DNA of 64,000 bases from Salinisphaera sp. Q1T1-3 (GCF_003602005.1 NZ_QZWD01000001.1:425869-489868), one strand, 5' to 3'; numbered from the stretch's first letter, positions 19,785 through 28,605 are shown. Numbers and translations: made by a program. The notes: generated by a model from the sequence alone, not told the origin.

Positions 19785-20804
19785 TCAGGCCACGTTTTCC
19801 ATCGTCGACTCGTAACGACCGGCGGCGGCCGCGCCGTTGTTGCGCGCCCGCTTGAGGTACGCCGCCTGCGCTGCCGGCACGTTTTCGGGCTCGCCGCGCC
19901 AGGCCGCGAGCGCCGGCGCCTGTAGCGCCCGACCGTAGGAAAACGACAGCTTCCACGGATGCGGGCCGCGCTTGTTCATGGCATCGAGATGCGCGGTGGC
20001 CAGCTCATCGCTCTGCCCCCCCGACAGGAACACGATGCCCGGCACCGATGCCGGCACATACCGCTTCAGACAACGCAGCGTTGCCTCGGCCACGGCATCG
20101 ACATCCGCCTGCCGCGCAGACTTCTTGCCGGCGATGATCATGTTGGGCTTGAGGAGCATGCCCTCCAGCATCACCTGCTGCGTGTTCAGGGCATCGAAGA
20201 CCGCCTTGAGCACGCGACCGGTCACGGCTTCACACACGGCGATGTCGTGGCCGCCGTCCATGAGCACTTCCGGCTCGACGATCGGCACGATATCGGCTTC
20301 CTGACAGAGGGCGGCATAACGCGCGAGCGCGTTCGCATTGACATCGATGCAGTAATCCGTCGGCTGGTCATCGGCGATATCGATCACCGCGCGCCACTTG
20401 GCAAAGCGGGCACCGGCCTTGGCGTAGTCGGCCAGCCGCTCGCGCAACCCGTCGAGCCCTTCGGTGATCTTCTCGTCGCCGGAGAGCGCCAGCGGCTTGG
20501 CGCCCTTGTCGACCTTGATGCCGGGCACGATGCCCTGGTCGGCCAGCAGTTTGGGAAAGGGCGTGCCGTCGTCGGCAGCCTGATACAGGGTTTCCTCGTA
20601 CAGGATCACGCCGCTGATGTGCTGTGCCACACCTTCCGTGGTGAACAGCAGATTACGGTAGGCCTGTCGATTGCCTTCCGTTGACTCGACGTCGATGCTC
20701 GACAATCGCTTGGTGATCGTACCGGTCGACTCGTCCGCCGCGAGAATACCCTTCCCGTCGGCCATGATTTCTTGCGCGGTACGCGTCAGCGTTTCCGAAT
20801 TCAT
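19785..20804 (-). CDS. fba: Fructose-bisphosphate aldolase, class I
   Basis: Cleaves fructose 1,6-bisphosphate to two triose phosphates by a Schiff-base mechanism. The 339 residues are the class I type best known from animals and plants: GKGILAADESTGTITKRLSS, IVPIVEPEVLMDGGHD, LLKPNMI (with the Schiff-base Lys) and GIVFLSGGQSDELATAHLDA. The ATG at 20804 is fixed by a strong GGAGGAG 8 bases upstream; the longer open frame runs into the tRNA-Ser gene. The leader holds an inverted repeat. Many gammaproteobacteria use class II Fba instead, so this may be the sole or a second aldolase. Confidence 0.94.
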   Translation of the reverse strand: MNSETLTRTAQEIMADGKGILAADESTGTITKRLSSIDVESTEGNRQAYRNLLFTTEGVAQHISGVILYEETLYQAADDGTPFPKLLADQGIVPGIKVDKGAKPLALSGDEKITEGLDGLRERLADYAKAGARFAKWRAVIDIADDQPTDYCIDVNANALARYAALCQEADIVPIVEPEVLMDGGHDIAVCEAVTGRVLKAVFDALNTQQVMLEGMLLKPNMIIAGKKSARQADVDAVAEATLRCLKRYVPASVPGIVFLSGGQSDELATAHLDAMNKRGPHPWKLSFSYGRALQAPALAAWRGEPENVPAAQAAYLKRARNNGAAAAGRYESTMENVA

Positions 20805-20833
20805 CGGATTCTCTCCTCCAAAAATGCGTAGAC

Positions 20834-20852
20834 CCGATCGATACGCGATCGG
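20834..20852. promoter_or_regulatory. Inverted repeat in the fba leader
   Basis: CCGATCG, 5-nt spacer, CGATCGG lies 30 bp upstream of the fba ATG, between tRNA-Ser and fba. It could be an operator or a processing hairpin in a tRNA-Ser-fba transcript. No regulator is identifiable from the sequence. Confidence 0.35.
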
Positions 20853-20878
20853 CATGAGCAAAATCTTCGTGTGGAGGA

Positions 20879-20968
20879 TGGCGGAGAGGGTGGGATTCGA
20901 ACCCACGAGGGGCGTGAACCCCTGCCGGTTTTCAAGACCGGTGCAATCAACCGCTCTGCCACCTCTCC
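20879..20968 (-). tRNA. tRNA-Ser (anticodon TGA)
   Basis: The 90-nt minus-strand gene starts GGAGAGGTGGCAGAGCGGTT, has anticodon loop CTTGAAA (TGA, reading UCA), a long class II variable arm (CAGGGGTTCACGCCCCTC region), the T-loop GGTTCGAATCC, a closing acceptor stem CTCTCC and an encoded CCA. It is on the same strand as fba, 74 bp downstream, with no terminator between, so co-transcription is plausible. Confidence 0.97.
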
Positions 20969-21103
20969 GTGAACGCTAGTTTTGGCCGGCTGAATCGTCG
21001 ATGAGCATCATCGACCGCCTTGTCGTTATCCCGCTATTTTCGTCGGCCGACGCCCTCGAATGCAAGCCGCAAAACGCGTAATCCATCGATTGTCCATCGG
21101 GCA

Positions 21104-21132
21104 TTGTGGAGACGCCCTGCTTTCTTTATACT
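21104..21132 (+). promoter_or_regulatory. Sigma-70 promoter of tRNA-Thr
   Basis: TTGTGG (21104-21109) and TATACT (21127-21132) are separated by 17 bp, with the -10 ending 18 bp before the tRNA. This is a good fit to a stable-RNA promoter. Confidence 0.8.
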
Positions 21133-21150
21133 CCGCGCCTCGCAAGATTC

Positions 21151-21226
21151 GCCGGGATAGCTCAGTCGGTAGAGCAACTGATTCGTAATTAGTAGGTCGG
21201 AGGTTCGATTCCTCTTCCCGGCACCA
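21151..21226 (+). tRNA. tRNA-Thr (anticodon CGT)
   Basis: The 76-nt cloverleaf has acceptor arm GCCGGGA/TCCCGGC, D-arm GCTCAGTCGGTAGAGC, anticodon loop TTCGTAA (CGT, reading ACG), T-arm GGAGGTTCGATTCCTCT and an encoded CCA. It has its own promoter upstream and a terminator directly downstream. Confidence 0.97.
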
Positions 21227-21231
21227 TACGA

Positions 21232-21266
21232 AAGCCTGCATATCACGGATATGCAGGCTTTTTTTC
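21232..21266 (+). terminator. Rho-independent terminator after tRNA-Thr
   Basis: AGCCTGCATATC / GATATGCAGGCT forms a near-perfect stem followed by seven T residues, starting six bases after the tRNA CCA. Confidence 0.93.
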
Positions 21267-21420
21267 ATGTCTGGCGCCAGCCGCCGCCCACGCACTACGC
21301 GTGCGGATCGACATCGCCTCGAACGCTCCCGGCCATCAGCCGATACCCGACACCGGCGATTCCGTGCCCCGATCGTGCATAATGATCATGTCGTGGTGCG
21401 TACCCGACACGGAGGGGGTG

Positions 21421-21939
21421 GTGACAAAGGGGTTTACGCTGCTGGAAGTGCTGGTGACGATCGCGGTCGCAGCGATCCTGGTGGCGGTTGCCATGCCGTC
21501 CTACCATCGCATGGTCGAGCGCAACAGTCTGACCGCCGGCCTCAACGATCTGGTCGCCACACTCAACTACGCGCGCAGTCAGGCCGTATCTCGCGGCACC
21601 ACCATCTGTGTGTGCAGCAGCGGTAGCCAGACCGCGTGTGGCAGCGGCCGGGCAGCCGGCGACTGGCGCTCGGGATGGATCGTCTACCGACAGGACAGCG
21701 ACGGCAGTTGTCCAGCCACCCCGGTCGACGATCGGATCATTCGGGTGCATGCCGGGCTCGGTCCGGATTTTTTGCTCCGAGGTGACAATGGAACGCCGCT
21801 TTCCTTCAATTCCAGCGGCTTCGCCATGGTCGGGCGCACGATACAAGGCGGACGTTCGGATATCGGCATCACGCGTGTCGTCTGTATCGCGGCAACCGGT
21901 CGCGTGCGGATCGCCGATGGCAAGAGTTGCAGCGAATGA
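21421..21939 (+). CDS. Type IV pilus minor pilin FimT/FimU (GspH family)
   Basis: First gene of the minor pilin operon; minor pilins prime pilus assembly at the inner membrane. The prepilin peptidase site is TKG/FTLLEVLVTIAVAAILV, with Glu at position +5, followed by a hydrophobic helix and a GspH-type domain containing paired Cys (CVCSSGSQTACGSG). GTG 21421 is favoured by GGAGG five bases upstream; ATG 21382 would give a longer leader but lacks a ribosome site. Mature length about 168. The stop overlaps pilV (ATGA). Confidence 0.88.
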   Translation: MTKGFTLLEVLVTIAVAAILVAVAMPSYHRMVERNSLTAGLNDLVATLNYARSQAVSRGTTICVCSSGSQTACGSGRAAGDWRSGWIVYRQDSDGSCPATPVDDRIIRVHAGLGPDFLLRGDNGTPLSFNSSGFAMVGRTIQGGRSDIGITRVVCIAATGRVRIADGKSCSE

Positions 21940-22466
21940 TTGCGCGCCGTCAAACAGGCATGCAGTCTGGCTTCACGCTGCTGGAGGCGATGATCGCCAT
22001 CGTGGTGATTTCGATCGGTCTGCTCGGCCTGCTTGGCCTGCAGACGTATGCAATCACCGCTACACAAAGCTCGCAATACCGTACCCTCGCTTCAATCGCC
22101 ATCCAGGATATTGCTGCGCGTATGCAGGCCAATCCCCGTGCTGCCGACCAGGGGTTCTACAGCGCGATCGACTCACCGGGCGAGCCCTCTGACAAGTGCC
22201 GCAGCGAGACGCCTTGCTCGCCCGAAGCCATGGCGCGCCTCGATGTCTGGCAATGGTCCCAGGGGATCGCCGATACGCTGCCCAATGGCCGCGGATTCGT
22301 CGACTGTGCTCGAACCGAGGCCGGCGGTTCGCGCTGCAGCGTTTATCGGGTCACGATCGGCTGGCGGCTGCGTGACCACGCCGACGATCAGACCGCCGGG
22401 CTGCGATGTGCCGATACCCGACACGATATTCACGGTGCCTGCCTCATTTCCGAGGTGGCACCATGA
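21936..22466 (+). CDS. pilV: Type IV pilus modification/minor pilin PilV
   Basis: PilV is a minor pilin of the priming complex. The leader MIARRQTGMQSG precedes the cleavage site and the hydrophobic helix FTLLEAMIAIVVISIGLLGL. Mid-protein are Cys residues typical of PilV (CRSETPCSPEAMARLDVWQW). ATG 21936 overlaps the fimT stop; the frame can open three codons earlier at TTG, which is less likely. It overlaps pilW by four bases. Confidence 0.9.
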   Translation: MIARRQTGMQSGFTLLEAMIAIVVISIGLLGLLGLQTYAITATQSSQYRTLASIAIQDIAARMQANPRAADQGFYSAIDSPGEPSDKCRSETPCSPEAMARLDVWQWSQGIADTLPNGRGFVDCARTEAGGSRCSVYRVTIGWRLRDHADDQTAGLRCADTRHDIHGACLISEVAP

Positions 22467-23224
22467 CGCGGCGCTCGACCATAAGCGGTTTCAGTCTCGT
22501 GGAACTGATGGTCGCCATGACGATCGGCTTGTTGCTCCTCGCCGGCGTGCTTCAGATCATGCTCAGCAATCGCCAGAGCTTCGATGCACAGGAGGCGACG
22601 TCGCGCGTGCAGGAGAATCTTCGGCTCGCCGAATTCGTACTCTCGCACTCGATCGCACACGCCGGCTTTCATGTCCCACTCAATGTCCGTGCGGCGGATA
22701 TCTTTCCCTCGATGCCGGGCAAGCCCGGCCTTGCAGCCGGTGCCGTGGTCGCGGATCAGCCCGATACTCATGGTTACGACGACACCTTGCGCATACGTTA
22801 CAAAAGCGGCGGCGGTATACGGGACTGCCGTGGCAAAGATATTGGTCGCACGACCGACATCGAGACCGCTGATTTCGAGTTTTATATCAACAATAACAAC
22901 AGCCTGATCTGCCATGTCATCGGTGGCGACCGACAACCGATAGCCGAAAACGTGGATGCCTTCGAAGTGACCTACGGCCTCGATTCCGACAAGACGCCCG
23001 GGGTTGATCGCTTTGTCGCGTCGCTATCTGCCGGACAGGCGGTCCAGGTACGCAGCATCCGTATTCAGCTTTTGCTGTCCAGCGAATACGGCAAGACCCC
23101 GCTAGCCGCAAACATCGAACGTACTTTCACGTTCGCCGACGGCAGCATCACGACCTTTGATGATCGACGTATTCATATGCTCCTGGACGAAACAATCGCG
23201 CTTCCGAATCTCATTCCGGATTGA
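22463..23224 (+). CDS. pilW: Type IV pilus assembly protein PilW
   Basis: A minor pilin of about 253 residues with leader MTRRSTISG and helix FSLVELMVAMTIGLLLLAGV. The later part includes TLRIRYKSGGGIRDC and a PilW-like C-terminal stretch (VEVTYGL-like EAFEVTYGLDSD region and VRSIRIQLLLSSE). ATGA overlap with pilV fixes the start. It works with FimT, PilV, PilX, PilY1 and PilE at the pilus tip. Confidence 0.9.
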   Translation: MTRRSTISGFSLVELMVAMTIGLLLLAGVLQIMLSNRQSFDAQEATSRVQENLRLAEFVLSHSIAHAGFHVPLNVRAADIFPSMPGKPGLAAGAVVADQPDTHGYDDTLRIRYKSGGGIRDCRGKDIGRTTDIETADFEFYINNNNSLICHVIGGDRQPIAENVDAFEVTYGLDSDKTPGVDRFVASLSAGQAVQVRSIRIQLLLSSEYGKTPLAANIERTFTFADGSITTFDDRRIHMLLDETIALPNLIPD

Positions 23225-23227
23225 TCG

Positions 23228-23824
23228 ATGGACACCGGGAAGACATTTCAAAGACAGCAGGGTCTGATTCTGGTGACCAGTCTGGTACTGCTTGTGGTGC
23301 TGACGCTGCTCGCGGTATCGGCCATCAACTCCTCGACGCTCGGCACCCGCATGGCGACCAACCAGCAGGAGAAGAATCGGGCACTGCAGGCAGCGGACGC
23401 TGCCCTCGCCCACGTCGAGAGCCTGATGTCGGACTCGGGTTTCACCCAATGCATGGCGCTTTTCATCGTGCCCAGCCAGCAGAATAGCTGCGCCGGCCCT
23501 GCGGGGCAGCTCGCCCGGGCCGTGAATCTCGCCAGCTTTCAGAACGACCCAAGCGCCGGCTGGCACAACGTGTTTGCACAGGACTATGCAGACACGGCTT
23601 TCTGGCAAGCACCGACCGTACGAACCTTCGAACTGCCAACGACGCAAGGCGGCGCGCCGATTCATGTGGTCTACCGCGTCGATTATCTGGCCTTCGCCAG
23701 CCAGAGCGCGGCCGGCGACGGTCGTACCGATGCGAATTTCTATTTCCTGATTTCCGCCCGCGCGGACGGTGCATCGCCTGCAGCGAGCGCGATGGCGCAA
23801 AGCGTCTATGAAATCGACCACTGA
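23228..23824 (+). CDS. pilX: Type IV pilus assembly protein PilX
   Basis: A 198-residue minor pilin with leader MDTGKTFQRQQG and an N-terminal helix starting LILVTSLVLLVVLTLLAVSA, followed by the PilX signature region INSSTLGTRMATNQQEKNRA. Residue +1 is Leu rather than Phe and there is no Glu5, both usual for the GspK-like PilX group thought to cap the pilus. It starts 3 bp after the pilW stop. Confidence 0.9.
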   Translation: MDTGKTFQRQQGLILVTSLVLLVVLTLLAVSAINSSTLGTRMATNQQEKNRALQAADAALAHVESLMSDSGFTQCMALFIVPSQQNSCAGPAGQLARAVNLASFQNDPSAGWHNVFAQDYADTAFWQAPTVRTFELPTTQGGAPIHVVYRVDYLAFASQSAAGDGRTDANFYFLISARADGASPAASAMAQSVYEIDH

Positions 23825-23836
23825 GGCAGGGATGTC

Positions 23837-26800
23837 ATGACAACAACAAAAAGGATCACCTACACGCTCCTGCTGGCCGTCACATTCATCGGTACGAACG
23901 CCTCCGCTCAGGACAACAGCTCGCTAAGTCTCGACGATCAACCGCCAGGCAGCGGTGGCCCGCCGCCCAACGTGCTTGTCGCAGTCGATAACTCGGCCTC
24001 TATGGACTCCGAGTTGTTGTTCCCGACGCTCAATGGAACGCTCTACTGGCAACGGGCAGGATCGAGTCGATATCGCTTTACCAAAAGTAACGGGACATTT
24101 TACAGCGATCAGGGCGATTTCTATAACTACAGCTATCTCTTCCCGAATGGTTGCAATGACGACGGGTATAGAGACCGTCGCGTGTACTGCGCCAATGGCG
24201 GAAACTTCGATAATGCGGCCCCCCCTGTCGAACAATTGGGATTTACGCGTTCGGCGCGATATAACAAGGCCTACTTCGACCCGACCGTGACCTATCGACC
24301 CTGGATAGGTTATCCGAACGCCGATCCACAGGCAGCGCTGTCCGACCCGGCGATTGGCACCACATCAATGAATCTGACCAACGACATCAGCAGCAGCAAG
24401 AACAATGAGCGATTTCTCGTTGGTCCCGGCATCTATATCGATGCCAACTTGCCGATTTATATCGACGGTCGCTGGCAGAGCTACAACCGACCGGTCACGT
24501 TTCAGAATTACACCGAGATCGGTATCAAGTATTTTCCGGCCACGTTCTTTCTGCCGGCCGGTCAAGCACTGCCCGATAATTACAGCCGATATAACGGCTC
24601 AGTGTTCGGTGGCAAAGGGCCGAACGGCGAACCCATGCGCTCTTACCAGATTAGGCCGTCCAATTTTTCCGACGACGCGGAAGGCAGACGCCAATACCGG
24701 GCCGCGATTCAGAACTTCGCCAACTGGTATAGCTACTACCGAAAGCGCAGCTTGGCGATTCGCGGGGCCGTCACGACCGCTTTCGATCGTCTCCCGAAAG
24801 TTCGCGTTGCCGCCTGCTCGATCAACGAAGCCGACTCACGCGCCAGCGCAGGCAACTTTCAGGCAATGACCATGCGCTCTCTTGAGAGTGCCAGCGCTCG
24901 AGAAGCATTCCGCAAGTCGATATACAACATCGACTTTCACTCCCCACTCGGAACCCCCAACCGACCTGCCCTCTACGACCTCGGCAAGGAGCTCGAAAAC
25001 AACAAATCGATCATCCAGTCGGCCTGTCAGCGCAATTATGGGATCTTGTTCACTGACGGCTTCAACAGCGGACAGGTCAACGATATCGGCGATCGCGACA
25101 GCGACGGCTATCGTAACGCGATGTCGGATATCGCGATGCGTTTCTACAGCGACCTGAACGCACCGGCGCCTTACGACACACAGCGTGGACAACTGGCGCT
25201 GCCAGCTGGCTGTCCCGATGCGTCGCTCGACTGCAATCCCAATCTACACATGACGACATTCGGCGTCACTGTCGGGCTAAACGGCCCGATATTCGGCAAC
25301 ACGACCGCCTACCCTCAGGCGAATCGCCAACCGTACCAGTATCCGCCCCCGTGGTATGTCGACGATAATCTACAGAAAATTCCGAGCGGCGGAATGCCGG
25401 TCGGCGGCGCTTTTGAAATTGATGACCTCTGGCATGCCACTCTGGACACGCACGGCCAGCTGCTCAACGCGGAATCGCCTGAAGAGCTGACCGACCGCTT
25501 CACACAAACGTTGACCGATATCCTCGCGCGCGAGTCCACGCTGACCAATGCGTCGGCGAGTTCACGCAATTTTTCGCTGGGCACTGATGTCTATCAGACG
25601 AGCTATGCGCCCTCGAACTGGACCGGCAACCTCGTTGCCTACGATGCGGTCAATGGTGATGCCACCCCAAACGGCCGAGAGTGGAGCGCCGCCGACCAAC
25701 TGACGGGCTTCACCAATCCCGCGCAGGACACCCGTCTGGTGGTGACCGATCTGCGCCGTACCGACAGCGACAGCGGCGGCCAGGTCGACAGCGTGCGCTT
25801 TGCCGCCGATCCCGTCAGCTACACCCGGGAATTTCCGGGGTTGGATCCAACGACAATATTCTATCTGAGAGGTTATCGCGGCGACGAGCAGTCCAATGGT
25901 GGCAACATGCGTAATCGCGGTAATCCCGTTAACAACACCGTACTGGGCGATATCGTGCATTCCGTGCCGACCTATGTCGGCGCGCCCAATCCGGCCCTCT
26001 ACGCCGGCCGGTTTCAGGATGCTCGCCACCCCGAGCTCACGGCGCCCGAAAACAATGGGTTGTACTACAATCCAGCGGCCGGCCGTGGTTTCGCCGTCGA
26101 CAATGCCGCGCGCACGCCAATGATCTACGTCGGTGCAAACGACGGCATGCTCCACGGCTTCGATGCAAACACCGGCGACGAGAAACTGGCCTTCGTACCC
26201 AATGCTGTGCTCAACGGAATCGGCGCGCCAGACACCGGATTGCAGTCATCGCAGTATGTGCATCAATACTTCGTGGACGGCCAGTCGACCTCCGGTGCCG
26301 TGTTCGTCGGCGGACAATGGCGCACCATGCTGGTTGGCGGTCTACGTAGCGGCGGGCGCACGATCTACGCACTGGACATCACTAACCCGAAAGATTTCAC
26401 TCGGGCGAACGTCGGCAATATCGTCAAGTGGGAATTTCGGGATCCCGGTCTCGGGCTGACCTATGGCGACCCGGTTATTGCGCGCCTGCACAGTGGCCGC
26501 TGGGCCGCCATCTTCGGCAACGGCTACAATAGCCGCCAGGCCGGGGCCCGACTCTATATTGTCGACATGGAAACCGGGCAACTGATACGTCGCCTCGAGG
26601 CAAGCGCGCCCGGCGGGGGCGACACGGCCGGGCGTAACGGTCTCGCCTCGCCCGCAGTGCTCGATCTGGACAACGACCACATCGCAGACTTCATCTATGC
26701 CGGCGATTTCCAGGGCAACGTCTGGAAATTCGATCTCACCTCGACCGATCCATCCGCCTGGCGCAACCCGGCACAGCCCCTGTTTCGTGCCGTCAGTGCC

Positions 26801-27568
26801 AACGGCGATCCGCAGCCGATCACGACCGCGCCCGTTGCGATCCCACACCCCTACGGCAGCACCTACGGCGCCATGGTCTACGTCGGCACAGGCCAGGATG
26901 TGCTCTCGATCGACGATCAGGCCCGCGGTGCCAATTCGGTCTACGGCGTCTGGGATCCGGCCGTCTTTTCGACATCGGACAACGTCGTTTCACCAAGTGC
27001 CCGCAATAATTGGTCCGTCTCACGAGACCAGTTGCTCGAACAATCACTTCGCGAGACGCAGGATCGCCGCAGTCTACAATTTCGCATTGTAACCAGACAC
27101 CCGATTCGTTTCGGTACGAGCGCGGACAACACCTATCGGGGCTGGCGGTTCGATCTGCCGGGCGATGGCGAAGCGATACTGACGCGTCCGATCGCGGCAT
27201 TGCGCACCTCGAGACTCGAATTCACGACGACGATCAAGGGGCGCAACGCCTGCTCAATTACCCGAAGTGGCTTCGTGATGGCGTTGGATCTGGCAAGTGG
27301 CGGCTCGCCCGATACGAATGTATTCGACGTCAACGGAGACGGCGTCATCAATGCCGACGATAACCTCCAACTCGGCAACGGCGAGCGCGCGACCGCCAGT
27401 GGCGTGGCACTTAGCGGCGGCTCGGCCGGGACGCTCGCGCGACTCAGCGATCGCTCGACGAACACCGTACGCCTGATCGGTGGCTCGACCTCCGGTGGCG
27501 ATGTCAATATTCTGCTTAGTGATGTCCAATCAAGCGGGCGGCGTTCATGGCGGGAAATCCGCGAATGA
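23837..27568 (+). CDS. pilY1: Type IV pilus tip adhesin/anti-retraction protein PilY1
   Basis: PilY1 acts at the pilus tip in adhesion, surface sensing and retraction control. The 1243 residues start with a signal peptide (ITYTLLLAVTFIGTNASA). An N-terminal von Willebrand A-like part has a MIDAS-type DNSASMDSE (residues 51-59) and a calcium-loop-like DRDSDGYRNAMSD near 420. The C-terminal PilY1 beta-propeller begins around residue 690 (GDIVHSVPTYVGAPNP, PMIYVGANDGMLHGFDA). A second loop DVNGDGVINADDN lies near 1164. It overlaps pilE by four bases. GC content looks lower than in neighbouring housekeeping genes. Confidence 0.94.
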   Translation: MTTTKRITYTLLLAVTFIGTNASAQDNSSLSLDDQPPGSGGPPPNVLVAVDNSASMDSELLFPTLNGTLYWQRAGSSRYRFTKSNGTFYSDQGDFYNYSYLFPNGCNDDGYRDRRVYCANGGNFDNAAPPVEQLGFTRSARYNKAYFDPTVTYRPWIGYPNADPQAALSDPAIGTTSMNLTNDISSSKNNERFLVGPGIYIDANLPIYIDGRWQSYNRPVTFQNYTEIGIKYFPATFFLPAGQALPDNYSRYNGSVFGGKGPNGEPMRSYQIRPSNFSDDAEGRRQYRAAIQNFANWYSYYRKRSLAIRGAVTTAFDRLPKVRVAACSINEADSRASAGNFQAMTMRSLESASAREAFRKSIYNIDFHSPLGTPNRPALYDLGKELENNKSIIQSACQRNYGILFTDGFNSGQVNDIGDRDSDGYRNAMSDIAMRFYSDLNAPAPYDTQRGQLALPAGCPDASLDCNPNLHMTTFGVTVGLNGPIFGNTTAYPQANRQPYQYPPPWYVDDNLQKIPSGGMPVGGAFEIDDLWHATLDTHGQLLNAESPEELTDRFTQTLTDILARESTLTNASASSRNFSLGTDVYQTSYAPSNWTGNLVAYDAVNGDATPNGREWSAADQLTGFTNPAQDTRLVVTDLRRTDSDSGGQVDSVRFAADPVSYTREFPGLDPTTIFYLRGYRGDEQSNGGNMRNRGNPVNNTVLGDIVHSVPTYVGAPNPALYAGRFQDARHPELTAPENNGLYYNPAAGRGFAVDNAARTPMIYVGANDGMLHGFDANTGDEKLAFVPNAVLNGIGAPDTGLQSSQYVHQYFVDGQSTSGAVFVGGQWRTMLVGGLRSGGRTIYALDITNPKDFTRANVGNIVKWEFRDPGLGLTYGDPVIARLHSGRWAAIFGNGYNSRQAGARLYIVDMETGQLIRRLEASAPGGGDTAGRNGLASPAVLDLDNDHIADFIYAGDFQGNVWKFDLTSTDPSAWRNPAQPLFRAVSANGDPQPITTAPVAIPHPYGSTYGAMVYVGTGQDVLSIDDQARGANSVYGVWDPAVFSTSDNVVSPSARNNWSVSRDQLLEQSLRETQDRRSLQFRIVTRHPIRFGTSADNTYRGWRFDLPGDGEAILTRPIAALRTSRLEFTTTIKGRNACSITRSGFVMALDLASGGSPDTNVFDVNGDGVINADDNLQLGNGERATASGVALSGGSAGTLARLSDRSTNTVRLIGGSTSGGDVNILLSDVQSSGRRSWREIRE

Positions 27569-28041
27569 TCGATCAACGAACTGATTCGTCCGGCCATTCG
27601 CGGCCAACGACAGTCCATGCACCTATACTTGGTTTCTCGTTGATCGAGCTGATGATTGTCGTTGCGATCATCGGCATTCTGGCCGCAATCGCATATCCCA
27701 CGTACATAGACAAGGTGCGTAAAGCCAGACGAACCGAGGCCAAAAGCCTGGTGCTACGGGCAGCCAATCGCCAAGAGCAGCTCTACGCCGCCAATCAGAA
27801 TCGATACTTGAATTCGATGACAGCGCTCAGCCTGCCAGACGCGACAGAAAACGGCTTCTATGACGTCAAGACCTCCATCGTTGACGATGACACACAGCGA
27901 TACACCGTCGTAGCTACGGCCCGGGGCGATCAGACCAACGACCCATGTCGAACTTTCGTGATCAACGAACGGGACGTCAAAAAAGCCTGGAGCGGTGCCG
28001 GCGATGGCAAGGGCAAGGACGTGACGGCCCGTTGCTGGTAG
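27565..28041 (+). CDS. pilE: Type IV pilin PilE (minor pilin)
   Basis: A 158-residue pilin with an unusually long 23-residue leader ending in APILG, then FSLIELMIVVAIIGILAAIA with Glu5 and the pilin helix. Next is ARRTEAKSLVLRAANRQEQL and a Cys pair near the C-terminus (NDPCRTF ... ARCW) that would close the D-loop. ATG 27565 overlaps the pilY1 stop (ATGA); the open frame also has an ATG at 27547. It is the last gene of the operon, and no terminator hairpin with a T tract is evident after it. Confidence 0.9.
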   Translation: MIDQRTDSSGHSRPTTVHAPILGFSLIELMIVVAIIGILAAIAYPTYIDKVRKARRTEAKSLVLRAANRQEQLYAANQNRYLNSMTALSLPDATENGFYDVKTSIVDDDTQRYTVVATARGDQTNDPCRTFVINERDVKKAWSGAGDGKGKDVTARCW

Positions 28042-28189
28042 GTATTCTCGCTTGGCCGATTCGACAGCGGCGACGGAGCGAGGCCAACTCAAAGCGTGGG
28101 GCCGGAGCCAGTCGGTGCCAGCCTTTGCGTGACCACGCTTCGAACGGGATCGGCTGTTATCGACCCGTCATGAAAGTAGATCTGATTAG
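28042..28189. other. Intergenic sequence after pilE
   Basis: About 150 bp with no gene or clear signal, between the pilin operon and a MITE. In related gammaproteobacteria ispH and fkpB follow pilE at this point; neither is present. Confidence 0.6.
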
Positions 28190-28462
28190 GGAACCTCTGA
28201 TCTATTCATCCACGGTCGCGTTTGAGTCCCAAAAGGCCACGATACAAGACGCATGGCGCCGCGTCATAGCCACGCCATGATCCAGCCATGCAAGGCCGTA
28301 GCGCGGCCTTTTGGGCCAAACCGCTTGGCGGCCGGGCTTTTGCGCGCGCCTGAGCGGCGTTGCCGCTCGCTCATTTGCATTCAGCAAACGGCGCTCGCGG
28401 CGTCTTGTCAGACGCGCGCAGAAGACACCGGCGCGACCGTGGATGAATAGATCAGAGGTTCC
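28190..28462. mobile_element. MITE with perfect 31-bp terminal inverted repeats
   Basis: The left end (28190-28220, beginning GGAACCTCTGATCTATTC) is exactly repeated in reverse at 28432-28462. The 273-bp element has no transposase; its interior is GC-rich with no supported gene. The GGAACCTCTGA ends resemble those of IS5-superfamily elements, which suggests mobilisation by such a transposase (inference). No clean target-site duplication is visible: TAG on the left and TTG on the right. Confidence 0.85.
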
Positions 28463-28465
28463 TTG

Positions 28466-28598
28466 GAGCCTGTTCACACTTCGCGCGCAACCCGACGGGA
28501 CGGCGGTCATTTTCCGCAATCCGGCGTTGTCGTTCGCGACGCCAGAATGACGGCCGTACGCGTCCGATGCCTTGTCTTGCAAAAAATGAGCGCCGGCG
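28466..28598 (-). repeat. Truncated MITE-like repeat, copy 2 (inverted relative to copy 1)
   Basis: Starts GAGCCTGTTCACAC at 28467, only a few bases from the MITE end. From 28487 to 28598 it matches the copy at 19369-19481 in reverse orientation (GACGCCAGAATGACGGCCGT, GATGCCTTGTCTTGC). The other end is missing and the copy stops at the next repeat. Copies 1 and 2 together define an element with similar ends GGGCCTGTCAACAC and GAGCCTGTTCACAC. Confidence 0.75.
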
Positions 28599-28605
28599 TT
28601 TATTT

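Noticed and set aside
21151..28041. Genomic island integrated at tRNA-Thr
   Set aside because: No integrase and no duplicated tRNA 3' end were seen; the pilin operon is a common core locus next to lspA in this class.
28253..28450. Open frame inside the 273-bp MITE
   Set aside because: It ends inside the right terminal repeat and has no ribosome site or similarity to a transposase; it is chance coding in GC-rich DNA.
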